A DNA stretch of 64,000 nucleotides from Leifsonia shinshuensis (GCF_031456835.1 NZ_JAVDVK010000001.1:372001-436000); one strand, 5' to 3'. Positions 9,212-19,141 are shown, counted from the stretch's first letter. The notes: generated by a model not told the origin, from the sequence alone. A program made the numbers and translations.

Positions 9212-9822
9212 CCGCCGTGCGCGTGGTCCTCGCCACCCACAACGCTCACAAGGCCCGCGAGTTCCAGGGGATCCTCGGCAGCGAGCTGCCGGGGCTCGAG
9301 ATCGTCGCCTACGACGGGCCCGTCCCGGTCGAGGACGGCACGAGCTTCGAGGAGAACGCGCTGATCAAGGCGCGCGCGGCGGCCGAGCACACCGGCCTGC
9401 CGGCGCTCGCCGACGACTCCGGCATCTGCGTGGATGTCATGGGCGGCGCGCCCGGCATCTTCTCCGCCATCTGGTCCGGCACGCACGGCGACGCGGCCGC
9501 CAACCTGCGGCTGCTGCTCGACCAGCTCGCCGACATCCCGGACACCGCCCGAGCCGCGCACTTCACGGCGACGCTCGCTCTGGTGGTGCCCGGCGAAGAG
9601 CCGACCATCGTCCAGGGCATCTGGCCGGGACGCATCGCGCGGGAGCCCCGCGGCGACGGGGGACACGGCTACGACCCGATCTTCGTGCCGGACGGCCACG
9701 ACGTGACGGCGGCGGAGCTCGCTCCCGAGCAGAAGAACGCGGAGAGCCACCGGGCGCGGGCGTTCGCGGCCATCGTGCCCGCGCTGCGCGAGCTCTCGGC
9801 GGCCGAGCACGCCGGCAGCTGA
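9208..9822 (+). CDS. rdgB: RdgB/HAM1 family XTP/dITP pyrophosphatase
   Basis: Removes non-canonical purine nucleotides (XTP, dITP) from the pool by pyrophosphate release. The N-terminal [14 protein letters not shown] binds the triphosphate, [10 protein letters not shown] supplies the metal-binding acidic residues, and [19 protein letters not shown] is the base-recognition region. It is 204 aa, normal for the family. Its GTG overlaps the rph stop in a GTGA junction; the rph-rdgB pairing is common in actinobacteria. Confidence 0.95.
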   Translation: MTAVRVVLATHNAHKAREFQGILGSELPGLEIVAYDGPVPVEDGTSFEENALIKARAAAEHTGLPALADDSGICVDVMGGAPGIFSAIWSGTHGDAAANLRLLLDQLADIPDTARAAHFTATLALVVPGEEPTIVQGIWPGRIAREPRGDGGHGYDPIFVPDGHDVTAAELAPEQKNAESHRARAFAAIVPALRELSAAEHAGS

Positions 9823-9874
9823 GAACGCCACTCATTCCCATCTAGTCGCCGCCCCTGGCGGACACCGCGAGTTC

Positions 9875-9888
9875 TATCTACCGTAGAA
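9875..9888. promoter_or_regulatory. Short palindrome TCTAC-C-GTAGA before the CDF gene
   Basis: A 5-1-5 inverted repeat (TCTAC, C, GTAGA) lies just before the ATG at 9895 and overlaps a TACCGT -10-like box. It may be an operator for a metal-responsive regulator, but its short arms make this uncertain. Confidence 0.3.
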
Positions 9889-9894
9889 GTCGAG

Positions 9895-10797
9895 ATGAGT
9901 CACGACCACGGCCACACCGCCAACCGAAACCGCCTCCTGATCGCCATCGGGATCGTGGCGGCGGTGCTCGTCGTCGAGGTCTTCGGAGCCTGGCTGAGCG
10001 GTTCGCTCGCTCTGCTCGCCGACGCCGGGCACATGCTCAGCGACCTGGCCGGACTGGTCATCGCGCTCATGGCGACCATCGTCGCGGCGCGCCCGGCGAC
10101 CGACCGCCAGACGTTCGGATACCGCCGCGCCGAGGTGTTCGGCGCGCTCATCAACGGGCTCATCCTCGTCGTGGTGGCGGTCGCGGTGACGATCGGCGCC
10201 ATCGGCCGGCTGGTCGGCGGTGAGACGGAGGTGCACAGCATCCCGATGCTGATCGTCGCCGTCATCGGCCTGGTCGCGAACCTCGGCGCGCTGCTGCTGC
10301 TCCGGCCGGCGGCCGGCCGGTCGATCAACATGCGCGGCGCCTACCTCGAGGTGCTGGGCGACCTGATCGGGTCCGCGCTCGTCATCGTGGCGGCGGTCGT
10401 CATCCTGACCACCGGTTTCGCCCCGGCCGACGCGATCGCGTCACTGCTCATCGCCGTGATGATCGTGCCGCGCGCGTTCTCGCTGCTGCGGGATGTGGTG
10501 CGCGTGCTCAGCGAGGCCGCCCCGGCCGACACCGACGTCGCGGAGATCCGGGACCACATCCTGGGCACGCCGGGCGTGGTCGCCGTCCACGACGTGCACG
10601 TCTGGGCGATCACCTCCGGGGCGCCGGTGTTCAGCGCCCACGTGGTGTGCGAGCAGTCGGTGTTCCGCTCCGGCCGCACCGGCGCGCTGCTCGACGAGCT
10701 GTCCGGCTGCCTCTCGAAGCACTTCGACGTCGAGCACTCCACGTTCCAGCTCGAACCGGCCGAGCACGCCGCCCACGAGGACGAGTTCCACCGCTGA
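9895..10797 (+). CDS. Cation diffusion facilitator family metal exporter
   Basis: Proton-coupled efflux of a divalent metal, most often zinc. An N-terminal His-rich start (SHDHGH) is followed by six membrane segments; the metal site DAGHMLSD (Asp43, His46, Asp50) in the second segment is intact, and the matching later segment carries LEVLGDLIGSALV. The cytoplasmic C-terminal domain (about 215-300) contains VVAVHDVHVWAITSG, the ferredoxin-like dimer domain of CzcD/ZitB proteins. There is no clear metal regulator gene beside it; a small palindrome overlaps the start region. Length 300 aa is normal. Confidence 0.92.
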   Translation: MSHDHGHTANRNRLLIAIGIVAAVLVVEVFGAWLSGSLALLADAGHMLSDLAGLVIALMATIVAARPATDRQTFGYRRAEVFGALINGLILVVVAVAVTIGAIGRLVGGETEVHSIPMLIVAVIGLVANLGALLLLRPAAGRSINMRGAYLEVLGDLIGSALVIVAAVVILTTGFAPADAIASLLIAVMIVPRAFSLLRDVVRVLSEAAPADTDVAEIRDHILGTPGVVAVHDVHVWAITSGAPVFSAHVVCEQSVFRSGRTGALLDELSGCLSKHFDVEHSTFQLEPAEHAAHEDEFHR

Positions 10798-10828
10798 CCC
10801 GCGTCGGGCTCTGGTCCGTCAGTCCGCC

Positions 10829-11088
10829 GAGGTGCACCTTGTTGCGCCCGACACGCCGTGCGCCTGCGCAACTACGTGCACCTCAGCGAATGAGACGGCG
10901 CCGACCTACGGTCGGAGATCTGTGCGCGAAGGTCGGAGATCCGACGGCTTCGCCGCGCAATCTCCGTCGCCCGAGCGTTGCGTCGGAGATTCGGGACCCG
11001 TTCTCCGACGTTAAGCCAAGGGTCAGCTCGGTGAGGTGCACCCTGTTGTGGGCGACACGCCGTGCCGCGGCGCAACAACGTGCACCTC
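10829..11088. repeat. Composite palindromic element: two 56-bp palindromes around a structured 148-bp core
   Basis: This 335-bp gap between convergent genes holds no credible gene. Two 56-bp units (10829-10884 and 11033-11088) lie in the same orientation, identical at 48 of 56 positions. Each is itself palindromic: outer arms GAGGTGCAC and GTGCACCTC, inner arms GTTG(C/T)G and CGCAAC, with the invariant centre CGACACGCCGTGC. The core between them carries further hairpins: CCGACC-TAC-GGTCGG (10901-10915), GTCGGA-GA-TCCGAC (10932-10945) and CGTCGGAGA / TCTCCGACG (10981-10989, 11002-11010), plus three copies of GTCGGAGAT. It could be a non-autonomous repeat, a terminator cluster or a structured RNA. 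Confidence 0.7.
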
Positions 11089-11132
11089 AGCGAGAGGGGA
11101 CGGGCGCTCCGCGACGGGAGGGACGCGGACGC

Positions 11133-11912
11133 TTACGCCTCGGGGTGGGTGGGCGCCGGCTGCGCGGGCTGCGCCGCGCGCGGGGCGGGGGCCGCGTCGC
11201 CGGCGGCAGGCTGGGTCGGCTGCGCGCCCGGCTGCGCCGCAGCGGCCTGCGCCTCCGCGGCCTTGCGCTTGGCCTTGCGGGAGGACTGGAAGTAGTGGAT
11301 CAGCGTGGGCACCAGGGTGATCAGCACGGCGCCGATCAGGATGACGTCGATGTAGCTGGAGACGAAGTCCGCGACCGGCGGGATGTAGCCGATCAGGTAG
11401 CCGAAGTACGTCACGCCGGCGCCCCAGAGCAGCGCGCCGAGGGCGTTGTAGAGCGAGTACTTGCGGTAGCTCATGTGACCCACGCCGGCAGCGACGGGTG
11501 CGAAGGTGCGGACGATGGGCACGAACCGGGCGACGATGATCGCGAGCGCTCCGAAGCGTTCGAAGAACGCGTTGGTCCGGCGGACGTTCTCCATCGAGAA
11601 CAGCCCGGACTCCTTGCGTTCGAACACCTTCGGCCCGGCCTTGTGGCCGATCAGATAGCCGACCTCACCGCCGATGAAGGCCGCGAACGCGATGGCCAGG
11701 GCCACCCACCAGATGTCGAGCCCGAAGACGTGCGAGGTGTGCGTGAGCAGGCCGGAGATGATCAGCAGTGTGTCGCCGGGGAACAGGAAGCCGATCAGCA
11801 GGCCGGTCTCGGCGAACACGATGCCGCACACGACCAGGAGCGCCCACGGCCCGGCGGAGTCGATGATCGTGTGGGGGTCGAGCCACGGGATGAGGCCGGC
11901 GTGATGGATCAC
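11133..11912 (-). CDS. DedA family membrane protein
   Basis: Member of the DedA/SNARE-associated (VTT domain) family, proposed lipid scramblases/flippases important for undecaprenyl-phosphate recycling and membrane homeostasis. The core FAETGLLIGFLFPGDTLLIISGLL and the reentrant-loop region RFGALAIIVARFVPIVRTFAPVAAGVGHM are characteristic. Around five hydrophobic segments occupy residues 20-220. The last 40 residues are an Ala/Pro/Gln-rich low-complexity tail not seen in the minimal family. The start is GTG at 11912 with GGAG about 4 nt upstream. Confidence 0.92.
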   Translation of the reverse strand: MIHHAGLIPWLDPHTIIDSAGPWALLVVCGIVFAETGLLIGFLFPGDTLLIISGLLTHTSHVFGLDIWWVALAIAFAAFIGGEVGYLIGHKAGPKVFERKESGLFSMENVRRTNAFFERFGALAIIVARFVPIVRTFAPVAAGVGHMSYRKYSLYNALGALLWGAGVTYFGYLIGYIPPVADFVSSYIDVILIGAVLITLVPTLIHYFQSSRKAKRKAAEAQAAAAQPGAQPTQPAAGDAAPAPRAAQPAQPAPTHPEA

Positions 11913-12035
11913 TGTTCTCCAGGAGGGATCGGTGGGAAAGCTGTGGCCGAGTTTAGCGGCGGCTGGTGGCCGGAAGCTGCACGAAGCGTGCGAATTCGGC
12001 GCCGCGGGGAAAGATCATCCCGTGGTCGTACGAGG

Positions 12036-12115
12036 TGCGGGAGAAGGGACTCGAACCCTCACGCCGAAGCACAGGAACCTAAATCCTGCGTGTCTGCCAG
12101 TTTCACCACTCCCGC
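12036..12115 (-). tRNA. tRNA-Leu (anticodon TAG)
   Basis: On the minus strand the acceptor GCGGGAG pairs with CTCCCGC. The anticodon stem CAGGA/TCCTG encloses the loop TTTAGGT, giving anticodon TAG (CUA codons). There is a class-II variable arm (GTGCTTCGGCGTG region) and a T-arm GAGGGTTCGAGTCCCTT. The 3' CCA is not encoded (CCT follows the discriminator A). Confidence 0.93.
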
Positions 12116-12130
12116 GGTCGCTGTGCGCGG

Positions 12131-13168
12131 CTACGACATTAGCTCATGGACGCGCGGCGCGACCTCCGTGCCGTACAGCTCGATCGAGCGCATCAGGTCA
12201 GAATGCGGCAGCGTCCCGTTGCCCATCTTGATGTCGACGCGCGAGGCGCCGAGGCCGCGGGCGGCGTACACGATCTTCTGCGCGACGGTCTCCGGCGAGC
12301 CGACGACGAGCGCGCCGTCCGGCCCCGCCTCGTGCTCGAACCGGGCACGGGAGGCGGGCGGCCAGCCGCGCTCGCGGCCGATCCGGTTCGTCATCACCTC
12401 GTAGTGCGGCCACAGCGTGTCCTTCGCCTCCTCGTCGGTCTCGGCGACGAAACCGGGGGAGTGGATGCCGATGGGCAGCGTCGTGTCCTGGCCGAACTGC
12501 TCCAGCGCGTTGCGGTAGAGCTCGGCGAGCGGCTGGAAGCGCATGGGGCCGCCGCCGATGATCGCCAGCATCAGCGGGAGCCCGTAGTGCGCGGCGCGGA
12601 CGACCGACTCCGGGCTGCCGCCGACGCCGATCCACGTCTTCAGCGGCGCGTTCTCGACGTGCGGGTAGACCGACTGCTCGGTGAGCGGTGCGCGCAGCTG
12701 CCCGGTCCAGGTGACCGGCTCCTGCGCGCGCAGAGCGGCGAACAGTCCCAGCTTCTCCTCGAACAGCTCCTCGTACTGGGTGAGGTCGAGGCCGAAGAGG
12801 GGGAAGGACTCGATGAACGACCCGCGCCCGAGGATGACCTCGGCGCGGCCTCCCGAGACGCCGTCGAGAGTGGCGAAGCGCTGGAAGACGCGCACCGGGT
12901 CGTCCGAGCTCAGCACGGTTACGGCCGAGCCGAGGTGGATGCGCTCGGTGCGGCCGGCGATGGCGGCCAGCACGACCTCGGGCGCGGAGACGGCGAAGTC
13001 GGCGCGGTGGTGCTCGCCGACGCCGAAGAAGTCGAGGCCGACGCGGTCGGCCAGCACGCCCTCCTCGACGACGTTGCGCAGCACCTGTGCCTGCGGCAGC
13101 GGGGTGCCGTCGGCGTCCAGCGTCACGTCCCCGAAGGTGTCGATCCCGAGTTCCAGTCGTGCGGCCAT
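12131..13168 (-). CDS. LLM class flavin-dependent oxidoreductase
   Basis: Bacterial luciferase-like monooxygenase family member, using reduced FMN or F420; the physiological substrate cannot be told from sequence. Family hallmarks include LELGIDTFGD at the start, GLDFFGVGEHHRADFAVSAPEVVLAAIAGRTERIHLGSAV split across residues 45-85, and the DGVSGGRAEVILGRGSF region after it. At 345 aa it is full length. The ATG start at 13168 gives the expected N-terminus. It stands alone, 16 bp from the tRNA-Leu gene and convergent with nothing; a weakly T-rich stretch precedes it. Confidence 0.9.
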   Translation of the reverse strand: MAARLELGIDTFGDVTLDADGTPLPQAQVLRNVVEEGVLADRVGLDFFGVGEHHRADFAVSAPEVVLAAIAGRTERIHLGSAVTVLSSDDPVRVFQRFATLDGVSGGRAEVILGRGSFIESFPLFGLDLTQYEELFEEKLGLFAALRAQEPVTWTGQLRAPLTEQSVYPHVENAPLKTWIGVGGSPESVVRAAHYGLPLMLAIIGGGPMRFQPLAELYRNALEQFGQDTTLPIGIHSPGFVAETDEEAKDTLWPHYEVMTNRIGRERGWPPASRARFEHEAGPDGALVVGSPETVAQKIVYAARGLGASRVDIKMGNGTLPHSDLMRSIELYGTEVAPRVHELMS

Positions 13169-13230
13169 GTCATCCTCGTCTCATGCGTATGCATGGAAGC
13201 TAGCACCGTCGGGGCCGAGCGTATTCCCTG

Positions 13231-14496
13231 TCAGGCCGTGCGCGCCTTCCTCGGCACATAGCGGGGGATGTAGCGGGCCAGCATCCCGGCGCCGACGAGT
13301 CCGAGCACGCCCATCACACCGCTGGCGAAGGAGATCGAGACGAGCGCGGTCAGCAGCGACACGAAGAGGGGAGCGGCGGCCTGCCCGGCGTCCGCCGAGA
13401 AACGCCACGCGCCGAGGAAGGGCGCGGGCCGGTCCTTCGGCGCCAGGTCGGCGCCGAGCGTCATGACGATGCCCGACCCGATGCCGTTGGCGAGCGAGAG
13501 GAACAGCGAGACCCCGATGTACCAGGCGACGTTGGTGCTGAGATCGTGCGAGAAGGCGAGCACGAGGAAGCCGAGCCCGAGCCCGATCATCGACGGGATG
13601 GCGCTCCACATCCGGCCGAACCGGTCCATGATCTGGCCGCTGGCGTAGAAGAGTGCGAAGTCGACCGCTCCGGCGATGCCGATGATGAGCGCGGTGTTCG
13701 ACTCGCTCAGGCCGATGGACACCGCCCACAGCGGGAGCAGCACCGTGCGCGCCGAACGGATGGCGGCGACCAGCGAGACGCCCGCGCCCATCCGGGCGAG
13801 CACCTCGCGGAACGACCAGATGGTGCGGAACAGTCCGTGCGTGCGCTCCTCCGCATCCTCCTCGCCCTCCGTCACCTGGGCGCCGGACTCGTCGGCGACC
13901 CGCTGCGACGGACCGAACATCGCCTCCGGGTCGGGGAGGGCGAGCAGCACGATCACCGAGCCCAGGCAGCTGACGATGAAGATCCAGAACACCGACTGCG
14001 TCGAGCCGGTCGCCGCGATGACAGCCGAGGCGATCAGCGGTCCGATGAACCAGCCGCCGCGGAAGATGCCGCCGAGCGTCGACAGCGCCCGGGCACGGTA
14101 GCGGGCGGGCACGTAGGTGGTCATGAAGGCGTGCCGGGCGAGCGCGAAGACCGCGGTCGCGATCCCGACCAGGAAGATGCCGCCCATCAGCACCCAGTAG
14201 TTCGGCGCGAGCAGGCAGATCACCACGCCGACGATGGCCACGACGGCCGCGCCGATCATGGATGTGCGCTCGCCGAAACGTGAGACCACCCATCCGCTCG
14301 GGATGTCGCCCGCCAGCTCTCCGAGCATCACCATGGATGCGATGAAGCCCGCCATCGCGAGGCCGGCGCCGAGGTTGCCGGCCGCGACGGGGATGATCGG
14401 GATGATCGCGCCCTCCCCGATGGAGAACAGCAGGGTCGGCAGGAAGGCGGCGAGGGCGACGGAGCGGAAACGGAAGGGGCGCTCGTCGGAAGTCAT
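13231..14496 (-). CDS. MFS transporter (about 12 membrane segments)
   Basis: Major facilitator permease of unknown substrate. The 421-aa protein has twelve hydrophobic segments in two halves, with the motif-A-like loop [20 protein letters not shown] between segments 2 and 3, followed by [32 protein letters not shown] charged central loop ([18 protein letters not shown]) separates the halves. The ATG at 14496 is chosen because it gives the standard short cytoplasmic N-terminus; a TACGGT box lies 9 nt before it. It is divergent from prfB with 79 bp between the starts. Confidence 0.88.
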   Translation of the reverse strand: MTSDERPFRFRSVALAAFLPTLLFSIGEGAIIPIIPVAAGNLGAGLAMAGFIASMVMLGELAGDIPSGWVVSRFGERTSMIGAAVVAIVGVVICLLAPNYWVLMGGIFLVGIATAVFALARHAFMTTYVPARYRARALSTLGGIFRGGWFIGPLIASAVIAATGSTQSVFWIFIVSCLGSVIVLLALPDPEAMFGPSQRVADESGAQVTEGEEDAEERTHGLFRTIWSFREVLARMGAGVSLVAAIRSARTVLLPLWAVSIGLSESNTALIIGIAGAVDFALFYASGQIMDRFGRMWSAIPSMIGLGLGFLVLAFSHDLSTNVAWYIGVSLFLSLANGIGSGIVMTLGADLAPKDRPAPFLGAWRFSADAGQAAAPLFVSLLTALVSISFASGVMGVLGLVGAGMLARYIPRYVPRKARTA

Positions 14497-14575
14497 GTCG
14501 TTAACACCGTACAACTTTTCCCGTGCGGCCCCGGCCGTCCCGCGGCGGCGACCGCCCGGTAGGCTGGAGGGCGAC

Positions 14576-15694
14576 ATGATCGAACTCGACCTCTCCTCCC
14601 AGATCGCGGACCTGCGCTCCACCTTCGACGACATCACCGCGGTGGTGGATGTGCCGCGCCTCCGCGCCGAGATCGCCGACCTCAGCGAGAAGGCCGGAGC
14701 CCCCGACCTCTGGGACGACACCGCCAACGCGCAGAAGGTCACCAGCGCCCTCAGCCACCGCCAGTCGGAGCTCGCCCGCATCACCGCGATCGAGCGACGG
14801 CTCGACGACCTGGAGGTGCTGGTCGAGCTCGCGAACGAGGCCGACGACGAGGAGTCCGCCGCCGAGGCCCGCACCGAGCTGCAGTCCCTGCAGACCGCGC
14901 TGGGCGACCTCGAGGTGCAGACGCTGCTGAGCGGTGAGTACGACGACCGCGCGGCGATCGTGACCATCCGCTCCGGCGCGGGCGGCGACGACGCCACCGA
15001 CTTCGCCGAGATGCTGATGCGCATGTACCTGCGCTGGGCGGAGCAGCACAAGTACCCGGTCAAGGTGATGGACACGTCCTACGCCGAGGGTGCGGGCATC
15101 AAGTCCGCGACCTTCGAGGTGGATGCGCCCTACGCCTTCGGCACGCTGTCGGTCGAGGCCGGGACGCACCGGCTCGCCCGGATCAGCCCCTTCGGCTCGG
15201 CGGACAAGCGCCAGACCTCGTTCGCGGCGGTCGAGGTCATCCCGCTGATGGAGGAGGCGACCGAGGTCGAGATCCCGGAGGGCGACATCCGCGTGGATGT
15301 GTTCCGGTCGTCCGGCCCCGGCGGCCAGTCGGTCAACACGACGGACTCCGCCGTCCGCATCACGCACCTCCCGACCGGCCTCGTCGTGTCGATGCAGAAC
15401 GAGAAGTCGCAGATCCAGAACCGCGCCGCCGCCATGCGCGTGCTGCAGACCCGGCTCCTGCTGCTGCAGAAGGAGGAGGAGGCCGCCAAGAAGAAGGAGC
15501 TCGCGGGCACCATCACGGCGAGCTGGGGCGACCAGATGCGCTCCTACTTCCTCTACGGTCAGCAGCTCGTGAAGGACCTGCGCACGGGATACGAGTCCGG
15601 CAACCCGAGCTCGGTGTTCGACGGCGACCTCGACGGCTTCATCGCCGCGGGCATCCGCTGGCGCGCGGGCAACAAAGCGGAAGCCCAGGCGTAA
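14576..15694 (+). CDS. prfB: Peptide chain release factor 2
   Basis: Recognises UGA and UAA stop codons and triggers peptide release. The codon-recognition motif SPF is at residues 204-206 and the catalytic GGQ at 249-251 ([17 protein letters not shown]). The 372-aa frame is continuous: the in-frame UGA and programmed +1 frameshift near codon 26 of many prfB genes are absent, which is usual for many actinobacteria. ATG at 14576 follows GGAGG with a 5-nt gap and a TAGGCT box at 14560-14565. It heads the classic prfB-ftsE-ftsX-smpB order. Confidence 0.97.
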   Translation: MIELDLSSQIADLRSTFDDITAVVDVPRLRAEIADLSEKAGAPDLWDDTANAQKVTSALSHRQSELARITAIERRLDDLEVLVELANEADDEESAAEARTELQSLQTALGDLEVQTLLSGEYDDRAAIVTIRSGAGGDDATDFAEMLMRMYLRWAEQHKYPVKVMDTSYAEGAGIKSATFEVDAPYAFGTLSVEAGTHRLARISPFGSADKRQTSFAAVEVIPLMEEATEVEIPEGDIRVDVFRSSGPGGQSVNTTDSAVRITHLPTGLVVSMQNEKSQIQNRAAAMRVLQTRLLLLQKEEEAAKKKELAGTITASWGDQMRSYFLYGQQLVKDLRTGYESGNPSSVFDGDLDGFIAAGIRWRAGNKAEAQA

Positions 15695-15796
15695 CAGCGG
15701 CGGCGTCCACCCGGCGCCCCGAAGACTGTCAGGCTTGCCGCGCGCGGGCATGTCGCTACTGCGGAACGGGCCGGGACTGCTTAGTCTCAAGAAGTC

Positions 15797-16912
15797 ATGA
15801 TCCGGTTCGAACACGTATCCAAGCAGTACGCGGGCACGGCGCGCCCGGCGCTGAACGGCATCAACCTGGAAGTGCTGCGCGGAGAGTTCGTCTTCCTCGT
15901 CGGCGCCTCCGGCTCGGGCAAGTCCAGCTGCCTGCGACTGATCCTCAAAGAGGAGAAGCCGACCAAGGGCAAGATCCATGTGCTGGGGCAGGACCTCGGC
16001 ACGATCTCGTCCCGCAAGGTCCCGTACTTCCGCCGCAACATCGGTGTCGTCTTCCAGGACTTCCGCCTGCTCCCGAACAAGAACGTCTTCCAGAACGTCG
16101 CGTTCACGCTGCAGGTGATCGGCAAGTCCCGCGGCTTCATCCAGGAGGCCGTCCCGGACGTCCTCAAGATGGTCGGTCTCGACGGCAAGGCGCAGCGTCT
16201 GCCGCACGAGCTCTCCGGCGGTGAGCAGCAGCGCGTGGCGATCGCCCGCGCCGTCGTCAACAAGCCGCAGGTGCTGCTGGCGGACGAGCCGACCGGAAAC
16301 CTCGACCCCGCGACGAGCGCCGGCATCATGGCCGTTCTCGAGCGCATCAACGCCGGCGGAACGACCGTGCTCATGGCCACGCACGAGGCCGCGATCGTCG
16401 ACCAGATGAAGCGCCGCGTGATCGAGCTCGTCGGCGGTCAGATCGTGCGCGACGAGCGCCACGGCGGCTACGGCTTCACGGCCGCTGTGCCGATCGCCCA
16501 GCCGCTCGAGCGCGACGAGCCGATCTCGGTTGCGACGCCCGCCGCCGCGACGCCCGCCGCCGCGACGCCGGCCTACGCCGGCGCGGTGCCCGCCCCGCAG
16601 ACGGCGGAGGCTCCGATGACCCGGCCGCACGCGCCGACCTCGACGCCGACGGCTCCCGTGTCCGTGCCGCAGCAGACCGCTCCGGTGCAGCCGGTTCCGG
16701 CCGCGCAGCAGCCCGTCCAGCCCGCCGCGCAGCAGCCGGTGCCGGCCCGTCAGGTTCCCGCCCCTGTGCAGTTCGCGACCGCGCCGGTCACGCCGGCTCC
16801 CGCGTCGGAGGAGCTGCCGGATCACCTCAACTTCACCGCGAACCTCGACCTCAGCGGCCTGCGCGAGGGCGCGGACCGCGACGGCGACCAGAATGTGGGG
16901 CCGACGAAATGA
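15797..16912 (+). CDS. ftsE: Cell division ATP-binding protein FtsE with long Ala/Pro/Gln tail
   Basis: ATPase of the FtsEX complex that controls peptidoglycan hydrolases at the division site. Walker [10 protein letters not shown] (36-44), signature [14 protein letters not shown] and Walker [13 protein letters not shown] are intact within a normal core of about 225 aa. The remaining 145 residues form an Ala/Pro/Gln/Thr-rich tail absent from E. coli FtsE, starting with a repeated ATPAA unit encoded by a 15-bp direct repeat (16532-16561). A TAGTCT box (15782-15787) lies 9 nt before the ATG. The stop overlaps ftsX by 4 nt (ATGA). Confidence 0.96.
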   Translation: MIRFEHVSKQYAGTARPALNGINLEVLRGEFVFLVGASGSGKSSCLRLILKEEKPTKGKIHVLGQDLGTISSRKVPYFRRNIGVVFQDFRLLPNKNVFQNVAFTLQVIGKSRGFIQEAVPDVLKMVGLDGKAQRLPHELSGGEQQRVAIARAVVNKPQVLLADEPTGNLDPATSAGIMAVLERINAGGTTVLMATHEAAIVDQMKRRVIELVGGQIVRDERHGGYGFTAAVPIAQPLERDEPISVATPAAATPAAATPAYAGAVPAPQTAEAPMTRPHAPTSTPTAPVSVPQQTAPVQPVPAAQQPVQPAAQQPVPARQVPAPVQFATAPVTPAPASEELPDHLNFTANLDLSGLREGADRDGDQNVGPTK

Positions 16913-17814
16913 GATTCGGACTCATCTGGTCGGAGGTCGGCAACGGCCTCCGCCGCAACCTCTCGATGGTGGTCTCCGTCATCCTGGTGACCTTCATCTC
17001 GCTGACCTTCGTCGGCACGGCCGTTCTGCTGCAGATGCAGATCGGCCAGATGAAGACCTATTGGTACGACCGCGCCCAGGTCGCCGTGTACATGTGCACG
17101 CAGACCGACAACTGCGCGGGCGGCGCCGCGACCGGCCAGTCGATCGAGGCCGTCAAGAAGCAGCTGGAATCGCCGGAGCTCTCGCCCTACATCCAGAAGT
17201 TCTACTTCCAGGACCAGAAGCAGGGCTACGAGCAGTTCAAGCAGCAGTTCAAGGGCAACCAGATCGCCGACTTCGTGACGCCGGACATGATCCCGCAGAC
17301 GTTCTGGGTGAACCTCAAGGACCCGAACAACTCCGCCGTGCTCACCGAGACCCTGTCGGGATCGGCGGGGGTGCAGAGCGTCGTCGACCAGCGCAGCTAC
17401 CTCGACCAGATCTTCAGCATCCTGAACGCCGCCAGCTACACCGCGATCGGCATCGCGGCGCTGATGCTCGTCGCCGCCGTGCTGCTGATCGCGACCACGA
17501 TCCGGCTCTCCGCGTTCTCGAGACGCCGGGAGATCGGGATCATGCGCCTCGTGGGCGCGTCGAACAGGTTCATCCAGACACCGTTCATCATCGAGGGCGT
17601 GATCGCCGCGCTGATCGGCTCGGTGCTGGCGTCGGTGGTGATCGCGCTGGGCGTGCAGTTCTTCGTGCGCGGCTACCTGAGCGACCGCATCCAGTCGATC
17701 AACTTCGTCGGGATGGAGCAGGCCTGGCTGGTCATCCCCATCCTGGTCGTCATCGGCATCGTGCTGGCCGCGGCCTCGGCCAACTTCGCGATCAAGCGCT
17801 ATCTGAAGGTCTGA
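16909..17814 (+). CDS. ftsX: Cell division protein FtsX
   Basis: Membrane subunit of FtsEX, transmitting ATPase state to extracellular cell-wall hydrolases. One hydrophobic segment near residues 20-45, a large extracellular domain (about 50-170), then three segments, the usual FtsX topology. The C-terminal [37 protein letters not shown] block is diagnostic. The external domain carries two cysteines eight residues apart (MCTQTDNC, about 64-71) that could form a disulfide. Start overlaps the ftsE stop by 4 nt. Confidence 0.96.
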   Translation: MRFGLIWSEVGNGLRRNLSMVVSVILVTFISLTFVGTAVLLQMQIGQMKTYWYDRAQVAVYMCTQTDNCAGGAATGQSIEAVKKQLESPELSPYIQKFYFQDQKQGYEQFKQQFKGNQIADFVTPDMIPQTFWVNLKDPNNSAVLTETLSGSAGVQSVVDQRSYLDQIFSILNAASYTAIGIAALMLVAAVLLIATTIRLSAFSRRREIGIMRLVGASNRFIQTPFIIEGVIAALIGSVLASVVIALGVQFFVRGYLSDRIQSINFVGMEQAWLVIPILVVIGIVLAAASANFAIKRYLKV

Positions 17815-17840
17815 ACCGCCCGCGAACGGCCGTGTCACGA

Positions 17841-17846
17841 TAGACT
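17841..17846 (+). promoter_or_regulatory. -10 box TAGACT for smpB
   Basis: TAGACT about 57 nt upstream of the smpB GTG suggests a separate promoter with a short leader that contains GAGGAG at 17892-17897. Confidence 0.4.
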
Positions 17847-17903
17847 GGTCCGCTGCCCGGCGAACCCGCCGTGCGCGGAACCGGTCGAGTCGAGGAGTGT
17901 GCT

Positions 17904-18380
17904 GTGCCGAAGGAACGTGGTCAGAAGGTCGTGGCCACCAATCGCCGTGCGCGCCATGACTACACGATCGAGGACACCTACGAGGCCGGCCTCGTGCTCA
18001 CCGGCACCGAGGTGAAGTCGCTGCGTCTCGGGCGCGCGTCGCTGGTCGACGGCTACGCCTTCGTCGACGGCGGCGAGGCGTGGCTGGATGCCGTGCACAT
18101 CCCGGAGTACGCGGACGGCACCTGGAACAACCACGCCCCGCGCCGCAAGCGCAAGCTGCTGCTGCACAAGGCGCAGATCCTGAAGATCGAGAACAAGGTC
18201 AAGCAGGGCGGCTACACGATCGTGCCGTTGTCGATCTACTTCAACGACGGGCGCGCGAAGGTCGAGATCGCGGTCGCGAAGGGCAAGCGCGAGTACGACA
18301 AGCGGCAGGCGCTGCGCGAGCGTCAGGACAAGCGCGAGGCCGAGCGCGCCATGTCCACCCGCAATCACCTCGGCGAGTGA
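17904..18380 (+). CDS. smpB: SsrA-binding protein SmpB
   Basis: Binds tmRNA and delivers it to stalled ribosomes for trans-translation. Conserved parts are [33 protein letters not shown], the [22 protein letters not shown] loop and the basic C-terminal tail [23 protein letters not shown] that mimics the anticodon/mRNA. GTG at 17904 lies 6 nt after GAGGAG; upstream in-frame codons lack a ribosome site. 158 aa is normal. Its RNA partner ssrA is encoded 1.6 kb downstream. Confidence 0.96.
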   Translation: MPKERGQKVVATNRRARHDYTIEDTYEAGLVLTGTEVKSLRLGRASLVDGYAFVDGGEAWLDAVHIPEYADGTWNNHAPRRKRKLLLHKAQILKIENKVKQGGYTIVPLSIYFNDGRAKVEIAVAKGKREYDKRQALRERQDKREAERAMSTRNHLGE

Positions 18381-18400
18381 CGGAGTGCGAGACTGAGTCC

Positions 18401-19141
18401 ATGGACTCGATCGCACAGCGCATCCCGATCGCCGGCACCTACAACTTCCGCGACGTCGGCGGCTACCCGGCCGACGGGGGAGCGACCCGACCGGGCAAGC
18501 TGTTCCGTGCCGACGCGCTCGGGCGGCTCGGGGAGGCGGGGCGCGAGGGGATGCGCGAGCTCGGCATCCGGATCGTCATCGACCTGCGCGACGATTTCGA
18601 GGTGCAGGCGCTGCCCGACGACCTCGACGGTCTCGACGTGGAGGTGCTGCACCTGCCGGTCTTCGAGGGCTCCGGGGCCTCGGCCTCGACGGTCGGCGCG
18701 ACCATCGTGCACCTGTACGACAAGATCGTGTTCCAGCACACCGATGTGATCGTGCGGGCACTCCGGGAGATCGCGGACACCGGCGACGAGCCGGTGGTCG
18801 TGCACTGCACGGCGGGCAAGGACCGCACCGGCATCGTGATCGCGCTCGCACTGCTCGCGGTCGGGGTGGACCGAGAAACCGTGGTCGATGACTACGCCGT
18901 GACGGAGGGCAATCTCCAAGGTCCGTGGCTGGAGGGCATGCTGGAGCTGGTGCGCGGCTACGGCGTCGAGGTGACCCCCGACCTGCGCGTCATCCTGGGC
19001 GGCAGCCCGCGCGAGGCGCTCGAGACGGTCATCGACCACATCGAGCAGCGCTACGGGAGCGTGCGCGAGTACCTGCTCGCCGCCGGGCTCGACGAGCTCG
19101 AGCTGGCGAAGCTCTGCTCCGTGCTCGTCCAGCCGTCCTGA
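18401..19141 (+). CDS. Tyrosine-protein phosphatase (CX5R family, lipid/dual-specificity-like)
   Basis: Cysteine-dependent phosphatase with the active-site loop HCTAGKDRTG (Cys136, Arg142), of the bacterial PTP family near M. tuberculosis PtpB (TYNFRDVGGYPADGG at the N-terminus and GKLFRADALGRL are typical). The lysine in the loop (AGKD) is the mark of enzymes that often prefer phosphoinositides or have triple specificity; that is family knowledge, not shown here. ATG at 18401 is taken as start; a GTG at 18377 would overlap the smpB stop (GTGA) and add eight residues. The 246-aa length fits. Confidence 0.88.
   Translation: MDSIAQRIPIAGTYNFRDVGGYPADGGATRPGKLFRADALGRLGEAGREGMRELGIRIVIDLRDDFEVQALPDDLDGLDVEVLHLPVFEGSGASASTVGATIVHLYDKIVFQHTDVIVRALREIADTGDEPVVVHCTAGKDRTGIVIALALLAVGVDRETVVDDYAVTEGNLQGPWLEGMLELVRGYGVEVTPDLRVILGGSPREALETVIDHIEQRYGSVREYLLAAGLDELELAKLCSVLVQPS

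Noticed and set aside
10829..11088. Insertion sequence
   Set aside because: No transposase frame and no target-site duplication could be recognised; it is listed as a repeat instead.
10647..12404. 585-aa plus-strand frame over the palindromic element, DedA and tRNA-Leu
   Set aside because: It overlaps real genes on the other strand and a tRNA; no family pattern.
14576..14680. Programmed +1 frameshift in prfB
   Set aside because: The RF2 frame is continuous from the ATG to the end; no in-frame TGA or CTTTGA-type slippery site is present.
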